From positions 7,501 through 71,500 of the forward strand of contig NW_013654102.1 in the NCBI RefSeq assembly GCF_000499385.1: 64,000 bases of DNA, written 5' to 3'. Positions within the stretch are counted from its first letter, which is position 1. The number at the start of each line of letters is the position of its first letter. This stretch comes from Eimeria necatrix (Eukaryota; Apicomplexa; Conoidasida; Eucoccidiorida; Eimeriidae). The notes below the pieces were generated by a model that searched no databases, was not told the origin of the DNA, and saw nothing but the letters and a program-made list of their open reading frames with translations. A program made the position numbers and the translations under genes. Positions 21,196 to 32,300 of the stretch are shown piece by piece.

Positions 21196-23904
21196 GGCTG
21201 CCAGCACTCGGACACTGTTTGGGACTTGAAGTGGATTTTAAAGGAAGGGACGGAGGGCCTTCTTACCACAGGGGGCGACGGGCAGGTCCTTCAGTGGAGC
21301 ATGCAAAAAGGTAGGACGGAATCAGTAGTGGCTAGCTAGCTGCATAACTGGCTAGCTAGCTGCGCCACTGGCTAGCTAGTCACAGAATTGGCCAGGGCTG
21401 GCTCCGAAATAAAAGCACTGGCTGCAGCGCAGCACTTCTCCAAACAACAAAAGAGCCCTATGGGGCGGTGGCCCACCGCGCGTGACCACTGGTCACTTGG
21501 TCCAAAGCCCTCGGATTCGCCGCAGTGGCTGCAAAGAGCTTGCCAATGTGCTCCTGTAGCCCCACATGTGTGCTAAGGGGCCCCAAAAGCCCCCCAAAGC
21601 GCTATCTCTAAGGGGCCCCTCAAGTCCCCAAAATGCTGTCGCTAGAGGGGCCCCGCAAGTCCCCGAAGACTGTCTCTAGGGTCCCCAAAAACCCACCAAG
21701 CGCTGTTTCTGGGCACCCGCAACTGCGTGCTGCATTGCGCTGCTTTGTGCTGCTGCTTGCTGCTTTCTGCTGCTGCTTGCTGCTGCGTGCTGCTGCGTGC
21801 TGCTGCTTGCTGCTGCGTGCTGCTGCGTGCTGCTGCGTGCTGCTGCGTGCCGCTGCTGCTGCTGCTAGGCCTGACTCACTCGGTGGCGATGGTGGTGCGG
21901 CGGACTGCGAACGCGCAGCTGCTGCAGGTGACGGCGCGCAAGAAAGACATGAGTCGCAGCCGCTTCTTCAGCTACGCCTCGGGGCTGTCGCTGGACGTGG
22001 CGGCCCACGGCGATGGCAGCAGCCTTTACTTCGTCTCCACCGACGGCGGCGCAATTCACAAGTGTTCGTTGGCTTATAACGAGCAGTTCCTCGCCACGTA
22101 CTTGAGCCACAAGGCCCCTGTTCGCACGGTGGGCTTGGGGGGCCCCCGGGGCCCCCAAGAGCAGCTAGCTGGCCAAAGGGCTGCAGGCCTTTGGCCTAGC
22201 AAGCTGCCTCTGGGGCCCCTTCTTCTTGCCTCTTTTGGGATTGCTGCTTCTGGGGCCTCTCGTTGCGGCTCCCTTGTCTTGTCTTTCTGTGCCTTTCTTC
22301 GGGGTTTGGTGTCTTTCCTCGCTTGCCTTGACTTGGCCTTTCGGAGTCCTCGAAATCTGCTTTTCTTTTCTGTGCTGCTCTGAGCCTCTTCTCTGTATTT
22401 CCCCTTCACGCCAGGCGCCTCCTCTGCTTGCATGCGCGGACAACCTATAGGCCTGTCTACCTCGGCGCATGCGCACATGCACAGGCGCATGCAGCCTGAT
22501 TGGTTGATGCATGCTTGCGCCGCGCATTCAAGGCCTGCATGCACTGACTTACCATGCATGCGCCGCGCATGCAAGCCCGCATGTACTGACGTGCCATGCA
22601 TGCTCCGCGCATGCAAGCCTGCATGCATGGGTGCACCCACTCGCAGCGCATGGGCACTGAGGCTCCATGCATGCGTGCATGCAGCGGGCCACCGCGCATG
22701 CGCAGCGCATGCAAGCTGCTGAGTGGTGCTGCTTCAGGTGCGGCTAAGTCCCTTCTCCCCGAACTTTTTGCTGAGCGGCTCCGCCGACTGGACTGTGCGG
22801 CTGTGGCCAGTGGCCCGCAGCGAGGCGGAGGCGGAGGTGTTCATCTCTACGGAGGCGCCCAGCGCGGTCAGCGACGTTTGCTGGTGAGGGCTCTTGGGAA
22901 AAAAAAGACCATTTGAGGGAAATAAATGAGACAAAGAAAGACATTTGGGATTAAAGGAGGAACTCGGGGAGTAAAGAGAGAACTGACACAAACACAAGCA
23001 ATAAGAGAAGAGCTGGGTTGCGCCGCTTTCTTTTGCTGCTCCCTTTTGGCCGTCTTGGCTGCGCCGCTGCCTCTCTTCTTGTCGCTGTCTTTGCTGCTGC
23101 TGCCCTTTTTGCTTTTCTCCCCTTTGTCATTCTTTCTTTATCCACCTCTACCTTCTTCACCCTGTCCCGTCCGGAGTGTTGCGCTGTTTCTGCCACTGCT
23201 GCTTCCTCCACTGCTGCTCCATTTCTCGCTACAGATCCCATCACTACTGCTGCTGCCGCTGCTTCTGCTGCTGCTGCTGCTGCTGCACGTTCGCTCAGGA
23301 GTCCCTATGACGCGACCTCATTCTGCTGCTCGTTTGACGATGGCCGAATTGAACTCTGGAACTGCGCAGAGCTAACAGAAGATCCCGCGGCAGTTTTGTA
23401 CCCTCGCCGTGCGGACTCTCAGACTAAAAGACGGCTCACCCAAATAAGGCAAGTGCAAATCTTTTACTTTCGTGTTTGTTTATTGGGGGCAGTTTCTCGT
23501 TCCCTTGCGTTCAATGCACTCTACCTTCCCCATGTAGAAGCAGCAGCGCTGGCAAGACGTTTGGGGTAAACACGGGCATGCATGCAAGCACGCAAGCGCG
23601 TGAATGCAAGTGTGCAAGTGCATGCATGCAAGAGCATGCATGCAAGAGCATGCATGCAAGTGCATGCATGCAAGTGCATGCATGCAAGTGCATGCAAACA
23701 CTTGTGCGCAGGTACGCACCTTGTGCGCCTGTGGTAGTGGTGGGGGACGACGAGGGCTGCATAAGCCTCGTCAGCATCCAAGAGGAAGCTGTTCCTGCCT
23801 ACTCTCGACAGGAACAGCAAGAGCGCCTAGAGCAGGCCTTTCAGGCCAGGGCCAGCCAGCACCAGAGAGGGCCGGCTCAAGAGGCCTCAGCAGAGGCTTC
23901 TTGA
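14872..23904 (+). CDS. DNAI4: Axonemal dynein intermediate chain, DNAI4/IC138-like
   Basis: A WD-repeat protein spread over many exons. The 3' chain is firm: an exon ending 20072, then 20255-20368, 20772-20863, 21196-21310, 21869-22128, 22738-22883, 23299-23448 and 23712-23904, all in phase. It reads LLLWSIANPLHPQRV, PNLLAGGMVDGGVGVWDVR, HSDTVWDLKW, AIHKCSLAYNEQFLATY, LLSGSADWTVRLW, SAVSDVCW and VVVVGDDEG, the WD order of DNAI4/WDR78 (Chlamydomonas IC138), with DNAI1 the next best fit. Upstream exons include 15965-16076 (ERNVTPRRLY) and about 17050-17400 (ELEETETLLLF, ARNKAYAELLAAR), also family features. The proposed first exon is 14872-15043. IC138 is in the regulatory complex of inner-arm dynein I1/f. 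Two introns look GC-AG. Exons between 16100 and 19900 are only partly resolved. Confidence 0.87.
16240..16590 (+). repeat. CTG-based minisatellite
   Basis: Imperfect units of CTGCTGCTGCTTGTTCTC type, presumably within an intron of the dynein chain gene. The same unit returns at 17455-17700. Confidence 0.75.
16711..16726. repeat. Palindrome GGTGTACGTACACC
   Basis: GAGGTGTACGTACACC lies in the dynein chain gene, in a stretch open in one frame. Whether it is exon or intron is unresolved. Confidence 0.75.
17455..17700 (+). repeat. 24-30-base CTG minisatellite
   Basis: About eight units of TGCTTGTTCTCCTGCTGCTG with variable numbers of CTG. It follows directly after an exon whose end (about 17400) runs into CTG repeats. 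Confidence 0.85.
20199..20234. repeat. Tandem pair of palindromes
   Basis: GAGGTGTACTTACACTC is followed at once by GAGGTGTACGTACACCCC. The pair ends 18 bases before the acceptor CAG at 20252-20254 of a dynein chain intron. Confidence 0.8.
20875..20892. repeat. Palindrome variant next to a donor site
   Basis: GAGGTGTCTGTACACCCC starts 11 bases after the donor at 20864 in the dynein chain gene. Confidence 0.75.
21330..21385. repeat. GCTA tract in an intron
   Basis: A short version of the GCTA repeat in the intron between the exons ending 21310 and starting 21869. The same intron holds GGGGCCCC words (21575-21680) and a TGCTGCGTGC repeat (21725-21855). Confidence 0.8.
22429..22713. repeat. 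TGCATGC-rich array in an intron
   Basis: Over a dozen GCATGC words, with a diverged period of about 48-50 bases near 22510-22620. It lies in the intron 22129-22737 of the dynein chain gene. Confidence 0.85.
23575..23700. repeat. 14-base TGCATGCA tandem array in an intron
   Basis: The unit GTGCATGCATGCAA, with GAGCATGCATGCAA variants, is repeated at least five times. It fills the middle of the last dynein chain intron (23449-23711), the intron with a GCAAGT donor. Confidence 0.9.
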
Positions 23905-25021
23905 GCAGCAGCAGCAGCAGCAGCAAGGGGCCCTCTAGACGCTCACGCGGACTCAGTCTAAAAAGCAGCAAGCAAGAGGCCCGAAGGTTCTGAAAGCGTG
24001 CCCTGGGCGGCTGCAGCACGGGCTGCTGGGCTAGGTAGCAGCAGCAGCTGCAGCAGCAGCAGCAGCAACTGCACAGCAGCAGCCTGGCTACAGCTACTCC
24101 CGTGCCTTTCCTTCGTTGGAGGTGTCTATTCTACAGTACGTTTGCCTTGTCTGGGTCAATGTGAAATATGCGCGCAAATTCACTTAGTGCTTTTCACTTT
24201 ATAGAAGTTAAGACAGCCAAAATTCCTCCAAACTGCAAACCACAACAAAGGCAAGAAAAAGCCGCTCACGCTGGTCCGCCCCCCTGTCGGACTCAGCGCA
24301 GTCTTCGACACCGTCGCTGTACGGCTAGTCCGGGGGCCCCTCTGAAGCCTCTCTAGGGGCCCCCTTGGGGGTCCCCCAGAAGTGCTGTGGGGCCGCTAAA
24401 GTGACACTCCGCTGGGGAGCGACTACTAGAGGTTTTCTCTCGAGGGCCCCTTTAGAGGCCCCTCCCAAGGGGCCCCCTGAAAGGGGCGCCTAAGGGAAGC
24501 CGCTCGCTGGCGGGACCCTAGGCATCCCCGGAGGCCCCGTAAGCTCAAGAGATGGGCCCCTAGGCAGGTAAATAAAGCCCCAATCACAGCGGAAGGCGGT
24601 GGCATGAAAGCAGCAGCATGGCCCCACCGTCCAAAGGGCTTTGCGCTGCGAGGTTGTTGTTGCTGCTGCTGCTTCAAGGGAGCAATTCTAGGCCCTCTCT
24701 GTTCGAGGGTGTTGTAGTGCAGAGTGTCTCAACAGTTTGAGTTGTAGCGGTCTCCCTGCAAGAGAAGAGAACGTGTGGGGCTCCCCAGTAGACAGAGAAA
24801 GCCCCAGTGAAAATGCATGTGGGGCGTCGAGCTTCCACGCTACTTGCTCTTGCAGACCCCGCAACTGCCTATATGCATGCCTGCGTGCATTTTTGCATTC
24901 AAGTATGCATGCATGCAGCCTCTTCTACTGTGGGCCCCTAATGCCCCGCCCCAACGAGCCGCCTGGCCTTCCAGGGCGGACTTTGTCTCTGTGCTAAAGG
25001 AGACTGAGGGGGCTGAGTCAT
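23905..25021. other. Convergent intergenic region, dynein chain to AMA1
   Basis: CAG runs end at about 24,075. A GGGGCCCC-rich patch lies at 24330-24490 and a TGCATGC cluster at 24866-24925. No convincing gene was seen. This marks the change from repeat-rich to repeat-poor DNA. Confidence 0.6.
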
Positions 25022-27662
25022 TTAGTAGTAGGCGTCGTGGGCGTTCTGGTCGACCACAACGTTTGTTTGGTCCTGGGGAGTTTCTGCAGCAAAAAGACAA
25101 ACATTATGCACGCACGCACATGAGCTGAGCCTCTAAAAAGGCCTTTTTTGGCAACAGACTAGCATGTTTCATTTGTAATTAGTCTCGTCTTTGCACGATT
25201 TGTGCTGGCAAAGCTTTCGAGTAGAGCTTGCAGCGACAACTGGGGGCTAGCTAGACTCACCTCCCCAGAAGGAAGGCTCGGCCTCTTGGGCCAAATCACT
25301 TTGCTTGTGCTTCCTCTTCTCTTGCACTTTCAAGAACTCCTCATCCCTCTCGTCGTCCCCGTCCAGAAGCTTCTTCTTCTCAGGGTTCTTTGCGATGCTG
25401 GTGTCTTTTTTTCTGCGAGGCACATGCACTGCCACAAGCAGTCGGCTGCTGTACAGCCTGTATCTCGAGCTGCCTGGCTAGCTCTCTGGTAACCTAGCTA
25501 GCTAGCTAGCAATGTAGCTGGCTAGCTGGCATGGAATGTTGCTAGCTGGCAATGTACGTGGCTGTCTGGAAAGCTAGGTAGCTAACTGGAATTGTAGGTG
25601 GCTAGCTGGAATTGTAGGTGGCTAGCTAGCGAGGCAGCTACTCTAGAATCAGGTACCGTTTGTAGATGAAGTAGCCGATAAGAGCGGCAATCGGCACAAG
25701 CAGGCCGAAGCTAATGCCCAAGGCTACGGGAAGGATGCTGCTGCCTGCAGAAACAGACCCCCAAGGCCAAACGCACAAACTAGCCAGGCATGTCGACCCC
25801 CAAGATAAAAGCCTGCTTAGCTGTGTAGGCCTTGCGCCCGCTGTGGCTTTAAACTGTCTCAGAGAGTGCCTCTGTTTGTCTCAGCTGTTGTCTATCTGAG
25901 CGAGCCGTCTCCAGTTTTCGTGTGCCTTTTTGCGTGTGCACGCTCATTCTAAAGTTTCCCTTTCCCAGGTCCTTCGGTGTTGGTTTGCCTGTACATCTCC
26001 CCTCTCCATGTGCAGGTACTTGTGTCTGTGCTTTTCCTAGTTAAGTGGTTTTGCCTATCTAGAGTGCTGCGCCGTAGCGTTGGCTCGGCGTGGTGCGCTC
26101 GTGGCCATTGGTGTTCCAGTGGTCCAGTGGTCCAGTGGTCCAGTGTGGACTCACAGTTGCAGTCGTCGCCGCCGCCAACCCACTGGCCGTTCTCACACTT
26201 CCAGGGCTTCGAGTGGCCGTCTCCGCACTCGCAGTAGCCGTAGATTTCCCAGCCCTCGCTGGCTTCGGTGCAGGGGGGCAGCTCGGCAGTGCTGGGATCG
26301 ACCGATCCCAAAGATGTGAACGAGAACTGGTTGGGGGCGAGGGTGAAGCAAGTGGGGACCATGTCATACATTTCGCAAGTACCATTGGTGTACCAGTTGG
26401 CATAGTTGGTGCCCACCCCCTGCGTGTGGGGCTGGTCCTTGGAAAAGGCGCCCACAGGCCACATGGTGGCCACTGCGTTGCTGGAGCTGGTGCTGCTGCT
26501 GCCCTCAGTGGTGGGCGGCTTCGTGTACTGCGTGGGATTGTCTGAAGAAGAAACTTTGAAGACAGCTTTGCCGCACTCCGTGGGGCTGCCGACGGTGATT
26601 TGCTTTGCAGCCTTCATGCGCTGGCAAGTGGTCCCGTCCCAAGTTCCGAAATGAGCTCCTAAAACGGCTTTTTCGGGACAAGCCGTGGCGTGGTCTTCGC
26701 GCACATAAGGGGAGTTGTAAGAAACCAGCCGGGTGGTCTTTTCGGGGTGGAAGCAGTACCAAGTGAGGGCTGGGGAGGCGTCGCCGACGGAGCAGTACTT
26801 GCCGGCACCCTCGAGCAGCTGCATGGAAACTCCCAGCAAAGTGCACACTTTGGTTTCTTCGTCCCAAACAAAAGGGTATCTGTACTTGTCGTTCAAGTCC
26901 GTAGTCCCGTTGGGCACGTACGTCGCCCACGCCCACCACGCACACAGCCCCAGCCCGTCGGTGACCTTCGCCAGCTTCTCCGAGGCGGGGGAGGTGGGAT
27001 CGTTTTTGGCCCGCTGCTGCTGCGCCAGCGTCTCCAACTCTGACAGAGTCAAGGGGCTTATCTTGACGGGCTTTGTGTCCCACATGGCGAAGCCCCCCCC
27101 GAGCGGCCGCGTGTCCTGAGGTGACCCCTTGGTGGGCACCTTCTCCAGGTAGTTCCCAGGCCATATAGAGCTGTCCGTCGTGGGCTGCTGCAGCTTTATC
27201 TCCTTACCCATTACAGGACACCTCCCCGCAGGCTCGCGGTACTTCTTGTTGCTCACTGTCTTCTCGTTCCCGAGGTCTACGTATACCCCGCTGCCTGTCG
27301 CCCACAAAAACACACACTACGCGAATGCGCCCCATAAAGCCAGTGGAAGCAGCAGAAGCTTCTGCTGCAGCAGAAGCTGCAGCAGAAGCGAAAGCAGCAG
27401 GAACGGAAGAAGCAGCCACCACAGGGGTGCCTACGAGTCTGGCCTCTTGCAGGGGCGGGGGTGAGGGCTGAAGGGTCCTGGGCCTACCGTGAGTGTATGG
27501 GATGTTGAACTTTTGCATGGAATCTCCCCATGGGTTGGACACTACCTGCGAGCCGTTAGAAGCTGCCGCTTGGCTCGGCTTTGCTCCGAATAAGCAAAAT
27601 GCCGCCACGGCACTGATGCAGCACAGCCGCCTCAGGCCGAAGCCTTCCCTTAGAGCCTCCAT
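25022..27662 (-). CDS. AMA1: Apical membrane antigen 1
   Basis: Five exons on the minus strand, 27662-27488, 27294-26155, 25744-25657, 25412-25261 and 25083-25022, close in phase to give 538 residues. A hydrophobic signal sequence (about residues 13-33) precedes SNPWGDSMQKFNIPYTHG, then GSGVYVDLGNEKTVSNKKYR and a Cys-rich ectodomain (CPVMGK, CAWWAW, YCFHPEK, WPVGAFSKDQPH) matching AMA1 domains I and II. A short Cys-rich segment stands where domain III is expected. One membrane segment (about 442-466) is followed by a 72-residue tail with the Phe-Trp pair (PSFWGE) and a C-terminal Tyr-Tyr, both AMA1 tail features. AMA1 is secreted from micronemes and binds RON2 at the moving junction during host-cell entry. 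Intron 3 contains a GCTA tract. Confidence 0.96.
25491..25640. repeat. GCTA tract in AMA1 intron 3
   Basis: GCTAGCTG-type repeats fill much of the intron 25413-25656, next to the exon encoding the membrane segment. Confidence 0.85.
26113..26144. repeat. CCAGTGGT octamer repeat in AMA1 intron 2
   Basis: About 3.5 copies of CCAGTGGT lie just inside the intron that begins at 26154 on the minus strand. Related words occur at 29850-29880. Confidence 0.8.
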
Positions 27663-29385
27663 CTCTCCGGCAGAGTGTGAAGATCTTGCGCTTTTTCTGC
27701 TGCTGTGGCTTGCTGATAGTGAGGCCTATTGACCTTGCCTGGCTGCGTGCAATTTGGGATCGCCGTCGTGGATATGAGGACGGGGTCGGCTGCCCTTGCG
27801 GCGCAGGCAAGTCGAAAAGATCCGCGTGAATGAATGAAATAGAGGAATTTAGCAATGAATTCTATAGAATGAAAAGGGGAAGAAGGGAGAAAATGTCGAG
27901 GGCACCCTCGCTGGAGGAGTTGCCGTCGTCTCGCGTCCGCGGCAGTCTCGAGTCTGCGGTGCCCGTCGACTCGTTTCTGTGGTGTAGATATGGATGTAAA
28001 TTGAAAGGAAGAAAATAAACTTGATAGTTCCACCACGGGAAAAAGAAAATGGGAGAGGAAAGAGCAAAAGAAACCAGAAGGGTCGGCTGAGGCGGAGGCG
28101 AGCTACCTGGCGAACACCATCGAGACCGTAGTGCCTCCGGTCCAGCAGGGAAGAGAACGCCTCAAAAGACCATCCAAAATAGACTAGCTTTTATCTAGTC
28201 TAAATTTATAGTCGTCAGGGAAAACTGAGAAAATTGATTGGGCCACACATTAAGCGTACGGCTCGCAGCAGTAGGCACCCCTCCGGCAGCTCAGATCGCC
28301 GCGCTGCCCACCGCAACTGACCAGCGTGCACCGCTGGGGGACGGCTGGGCAGCAGCTCTCCGTGGAGCTTCTCCTCTCGGTTTCTGGTGAACTTTTCATG
28401 TTTTTGACCCTCAAAACTCAACTAGAATACAAATACGAATGTGTTTATCCCAAAAATTTGGCACATCAAATGCAGACCTGCCCATGCCACCAGGACGCTC
28501 ACGGACTCCCAGGTGAGACAGGTACCCCCTCACAACTCCCCGTCAACTAGAGATTCTAGCCAACTTGTGCTATTCATTTTGATTTGTGTGCGTTTTCTGA
28601 GGACTTTCGGCACTGGGGGACTCCTAGAAACTGCTGAGTCTGGTAACTTTACGGGCCCCTGTTCGCCGCATCTAGCCTTGTACCGTGTTACTTAGGAACA
28701 AGAAAGGAAGCCCAATTCTCCCCAGCTCATTGCTTCTATCTGTCCTTTTAAAGATGTTAGATTAGGCCTGATGTGCACCTCGCTGTGTCCCCACGCACCA
28801 CAAAGGTCGGAGGCCCGGCCCTCCCCTTCAAGGGCACTGGCGGGCACGCGAGAAAGGCACTCACTATTGCACTTTGCACAAAATCTCTCAGGAAAGCCTC
28901 TATGGCTCATAATATTCTCAAACGCTGCCACCAAAGGCATGCACACAGACGCTGTTAGCCCTCAAATTTGGCGCGCTTGAAGGTGTCAGCCTCCAGCGCC
29001 GCCCAACGGCAGCAGAGCCGAAGGCCAGCGGTCCCTACTTAAAGACGAAGGCGCAGCCTCTGCGAACGTTAGCCTCTAGCTTGTAATCTTGATCTAAATG
29101 GTTTAGCCGAGTGGAGCTGCTCCATTCACAAGGGAATCTTTGAGAATTTTTGCAATTGGCGCCTCACACTGGCAGCTCAAAAGACTCTGGTGGGCTCTTG
29201 CAACTACGGCTCCAGCCAAGAAAGTCTCAACCACTGTAATTCCCTCTTGTTAAGGCACAAAAAAAATCTTTGTCGTTCAGTCTTCATGACTTTCCTTACT
29301 GCCCTTGAGTGAATGCATACACTCCGTCCTTTACAGTAGATGGCATCCCTGCGGCTGTCGCGACAGTTCGGCACTATCTGTAGCT
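27663..29385. promoter_or_regulatory. Upstream region of AMA1 and 3' flank of the AK9-like gene
   Basis: No convincing protein on either strand. Composition is ordinary. The part nearest 27663 should contain the AMA1 promoter. GTGCA words occur near 27754, 28326 and 28773; in Plasmodium, GTGCA is the core of an AP2 factor linked to invasion genes, but whether that holds here is not shown. Confidence 0.45.
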
Positions 29386-32300
29386 TTAGTTTATACCCAA
29401 CAGCTTATCTAGCCGTCTGGTGACACGAAAGTACTTTTCCTCGCTGAGATAATTCCACTCCTGATCGGATCCCTCTGCTGTGTCTGCCGACTTTTGGGCC
29501 TCTACAACAATGTCTGAGGGGAGGTAGCAGTAGCCTTCCTTGACCTTGTGATAATGCATTCGAAGAATGGCTTTGCGAGCTTCAAAGGGAGTCTCGCAGT
29601 CTGCAGACCAGAAAAGCGCACTGCAGGCAACTTGTACGAGTTTGCGCGAGAGCCATCACCACTTCATTGAAGGCCGTTCGCTAGGCTTTCTGTGTCCGGC
29701 CTTTTTAGACACACAGAAGCTCTCTAGGGCCACAGCTGCCTCAATATCTTGATAGAATCTACAATCAAAGTTGCTACGAAAGGCATTGGGCCCCATGAAC
29801 GACCACTAGAGCACCAAACCACCACCAGACCACCGCCCCTGTGCACGAGTGGTCCAGTGGTCAACCACTGGTGCACCAGAGTTGGAGCCACTCAGCAAAG
29901 TTCGCCTCTCTGAGCGCTCCCAGATCACCTCCTCAGAGACGATTTTCCTTAGGTAATTGGCGATTGCTGGTCAAAGAGTGCTGTTGGCTGCTACACAAAG
30001 AAGCTAGCCTTTTTTTGCTTGCTTGAGTGTAAGTGACTTGAGAACAAAAGCAAAGCCTCCACGTGGCATACCTTGTACAAAATTTTGTAGAGCAGCCTCA
30101 GCTTCTTTCTTTGCGTAACCTGAAATAAGAGGATTTTTGGCCCGTAGAAAATGGGCCACGAGGCGCACAGCACTGGAGAGCTTGTTGCACTGGGGGTGCA
30201 GCGGTCTGTTCTTTCCCGCGAACAGCAAGGCCTCTATGAGAACATCTACTACAGATATCTACACATACACAAGCCAGACATACAGCAGTGTACACCGGCT
30301 GCGCACAAATGGAGTGGAAACGCCTGTGCAGACAGCGGCATTGGCACTACTATTTTTTGCATATGACTCTGTCTGGCCTGTTTCTAGGGAGCTGAAGTTT
30401 GGTTAAAGGCATCTACATTTGGTTCTTTTATCTCGGGATCTGTGTCTGCAGCGAGCTTCAGGATTTGTGGTATTAATGCATCTGTGGGAGCCACCGCCAG
30501 GTGCAGCAGAACTGGCTACAGCCGAGGTGCCACACAGAAAGCCACGAAGTCACAAAGGGGAAAGGGGTGGAGCTGGCACCTCAATGTATGTGAGGGCGTC
30601 TTGAAGTGTGTCTCTTAGCTCTGCGAGGCCTTCTTCGGCCATAAGAGGGTCCTGTGGAGGCCCGTTTATTTGGGCCTGCTGCATGCGGCGCTCGTGGGCC
30701 TCCTGGGCGATTCCCGCAAGCGTCCTTTGGGGAACCCCAAGCCTCTGGCTGCCGGTGAGCCTCGCAGGCAGCTCCGCCCGATCGCTGTAGTCTTGAGGGT
30801 AGACCATGAACACGTCTAGGGCTTCTTCCGTGGCAAAGCAGAATGTGTCATCGCCGTAGCCAACCAGCAAACGTCGGTCACCCTGTATCAGCTCCCCTTT
30901 GCGCACTGCACAGGCACTTGCCAAAAAAACCCTTGTCTTGACGCCGCCGCATGCAGCCCCAAGAATCTGCTTCCCGCTGCAGCAGATCTAGCCACCAGGT
31001 CAGCGACAGGGGCGTCGTCAGTGCACTGCTGTTCTGGCTAAGTGACCTCAGGGTATATTCAGCAGCGAAGAAGCACCGGGAACTGCGACTAGCTACCCAC
31101 TGCTGCATCTGACAAGTACGAGAGGACATGTATACACCAGTATTCATGCGAACGAGAGCAAGCAGACAAAATTCTAAATTCCCACTGGAGAAATTGTGCT
31201 TGGAGGTGCTTGCAACACCCACCTAATGTGACGGGGCAGTAGCCCTTTATAGCCAGTGCAGGACAGTTCTCAGAGTTCTCGAGGTGAAGGCGGTGAGGCA
31301 ACTTATCGGGCAGTGGGCGCTGTAGGTAGGGCTTGGGCTGTGAGAGCATCAGCTGCGTCACACAGCAGACAGACGCGAAGGCAGGCAAAATAGGGAAGCC
31401 TGGATTTCCTCTCACCACCTGAAAAGAGGGCCCTCTGTGCATGAAGCAGGGCCGTAAGCATAGGCAGAGAAGACAACTTCTGAATTCTAGATGACGACAG
31501 AGAGCTCCAATGCTGTAGTGTGGTGTAAAGGTATACGGCGCGGACAGTGCCCCACGTCTAGGTGCTCATACGAGCAGCAGTAATATCGGGCCCCCCTCAA
31601 CTCCATTTGAAAGTCTTCATTGCTGCACTCGCGCAGGGCGTTCTGACAAAGACGCGCAGCACCTCAGGCAGGCCCAAAATGTTACACTTGCTTCACTTCG
31701 TCACTTTTGGGGATGCTTGTATTCAGGCATTTCATTCAGGCGCTTCTACAGGGCCCTTGAAAGTTTTAATGAGCATCCCGAATTGTCTGAACCCTGCCCC
31801 ACTTACAGCACTTCAGTGCATGCCTTTCTGTTTCTTTCTCTGTCTGTGCCTGTATCTGTTCTTTTTTTTCCATTTGTGTTCTGTCAAATCTGTCTTTGCC
31901 TTACGTCAACAGTCCAGCAGACTGGGCAGTACGTTGCGAGAGGGCCCTCGCTGGCGGCGTCTGTCCTTTGCTCTACGGTGCAGCGCACAGGCCGGCCTTG
32001 AGGTTTGAGCCGTTCGTAGCCGTGACGCCGCCGTAGCATTTCCTGCAGCACAGACAGCCCCACAGCAGCAGCAACGCAGACAGCACCAGTCGCCGCATCT
32101 CTGCAGCACACAGTTCTCCGCTGCTGAGCAGCAGAATCAACGGCAGCAGTGGGGGGCAACCTGCACCAATGTGCTGTGAGGCTCTCACGAACTCCCTGCG
32201 GTTGTGCAGTGAAAAGAGGGCTTACCCAAATTTCCTTTTGCACAATGTCAAACTGCAGCCACTGAGACTTTCCTGCTGGTACTCTCCTGGGAAACGCAGG

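Noticed and set aside
22432..22722. Open frames of Met-His-Ala-Cys type across the TGCATGC array
   Set aside because: They only mirror the repeat. The region lies within an intron between two well-phased WD exons.
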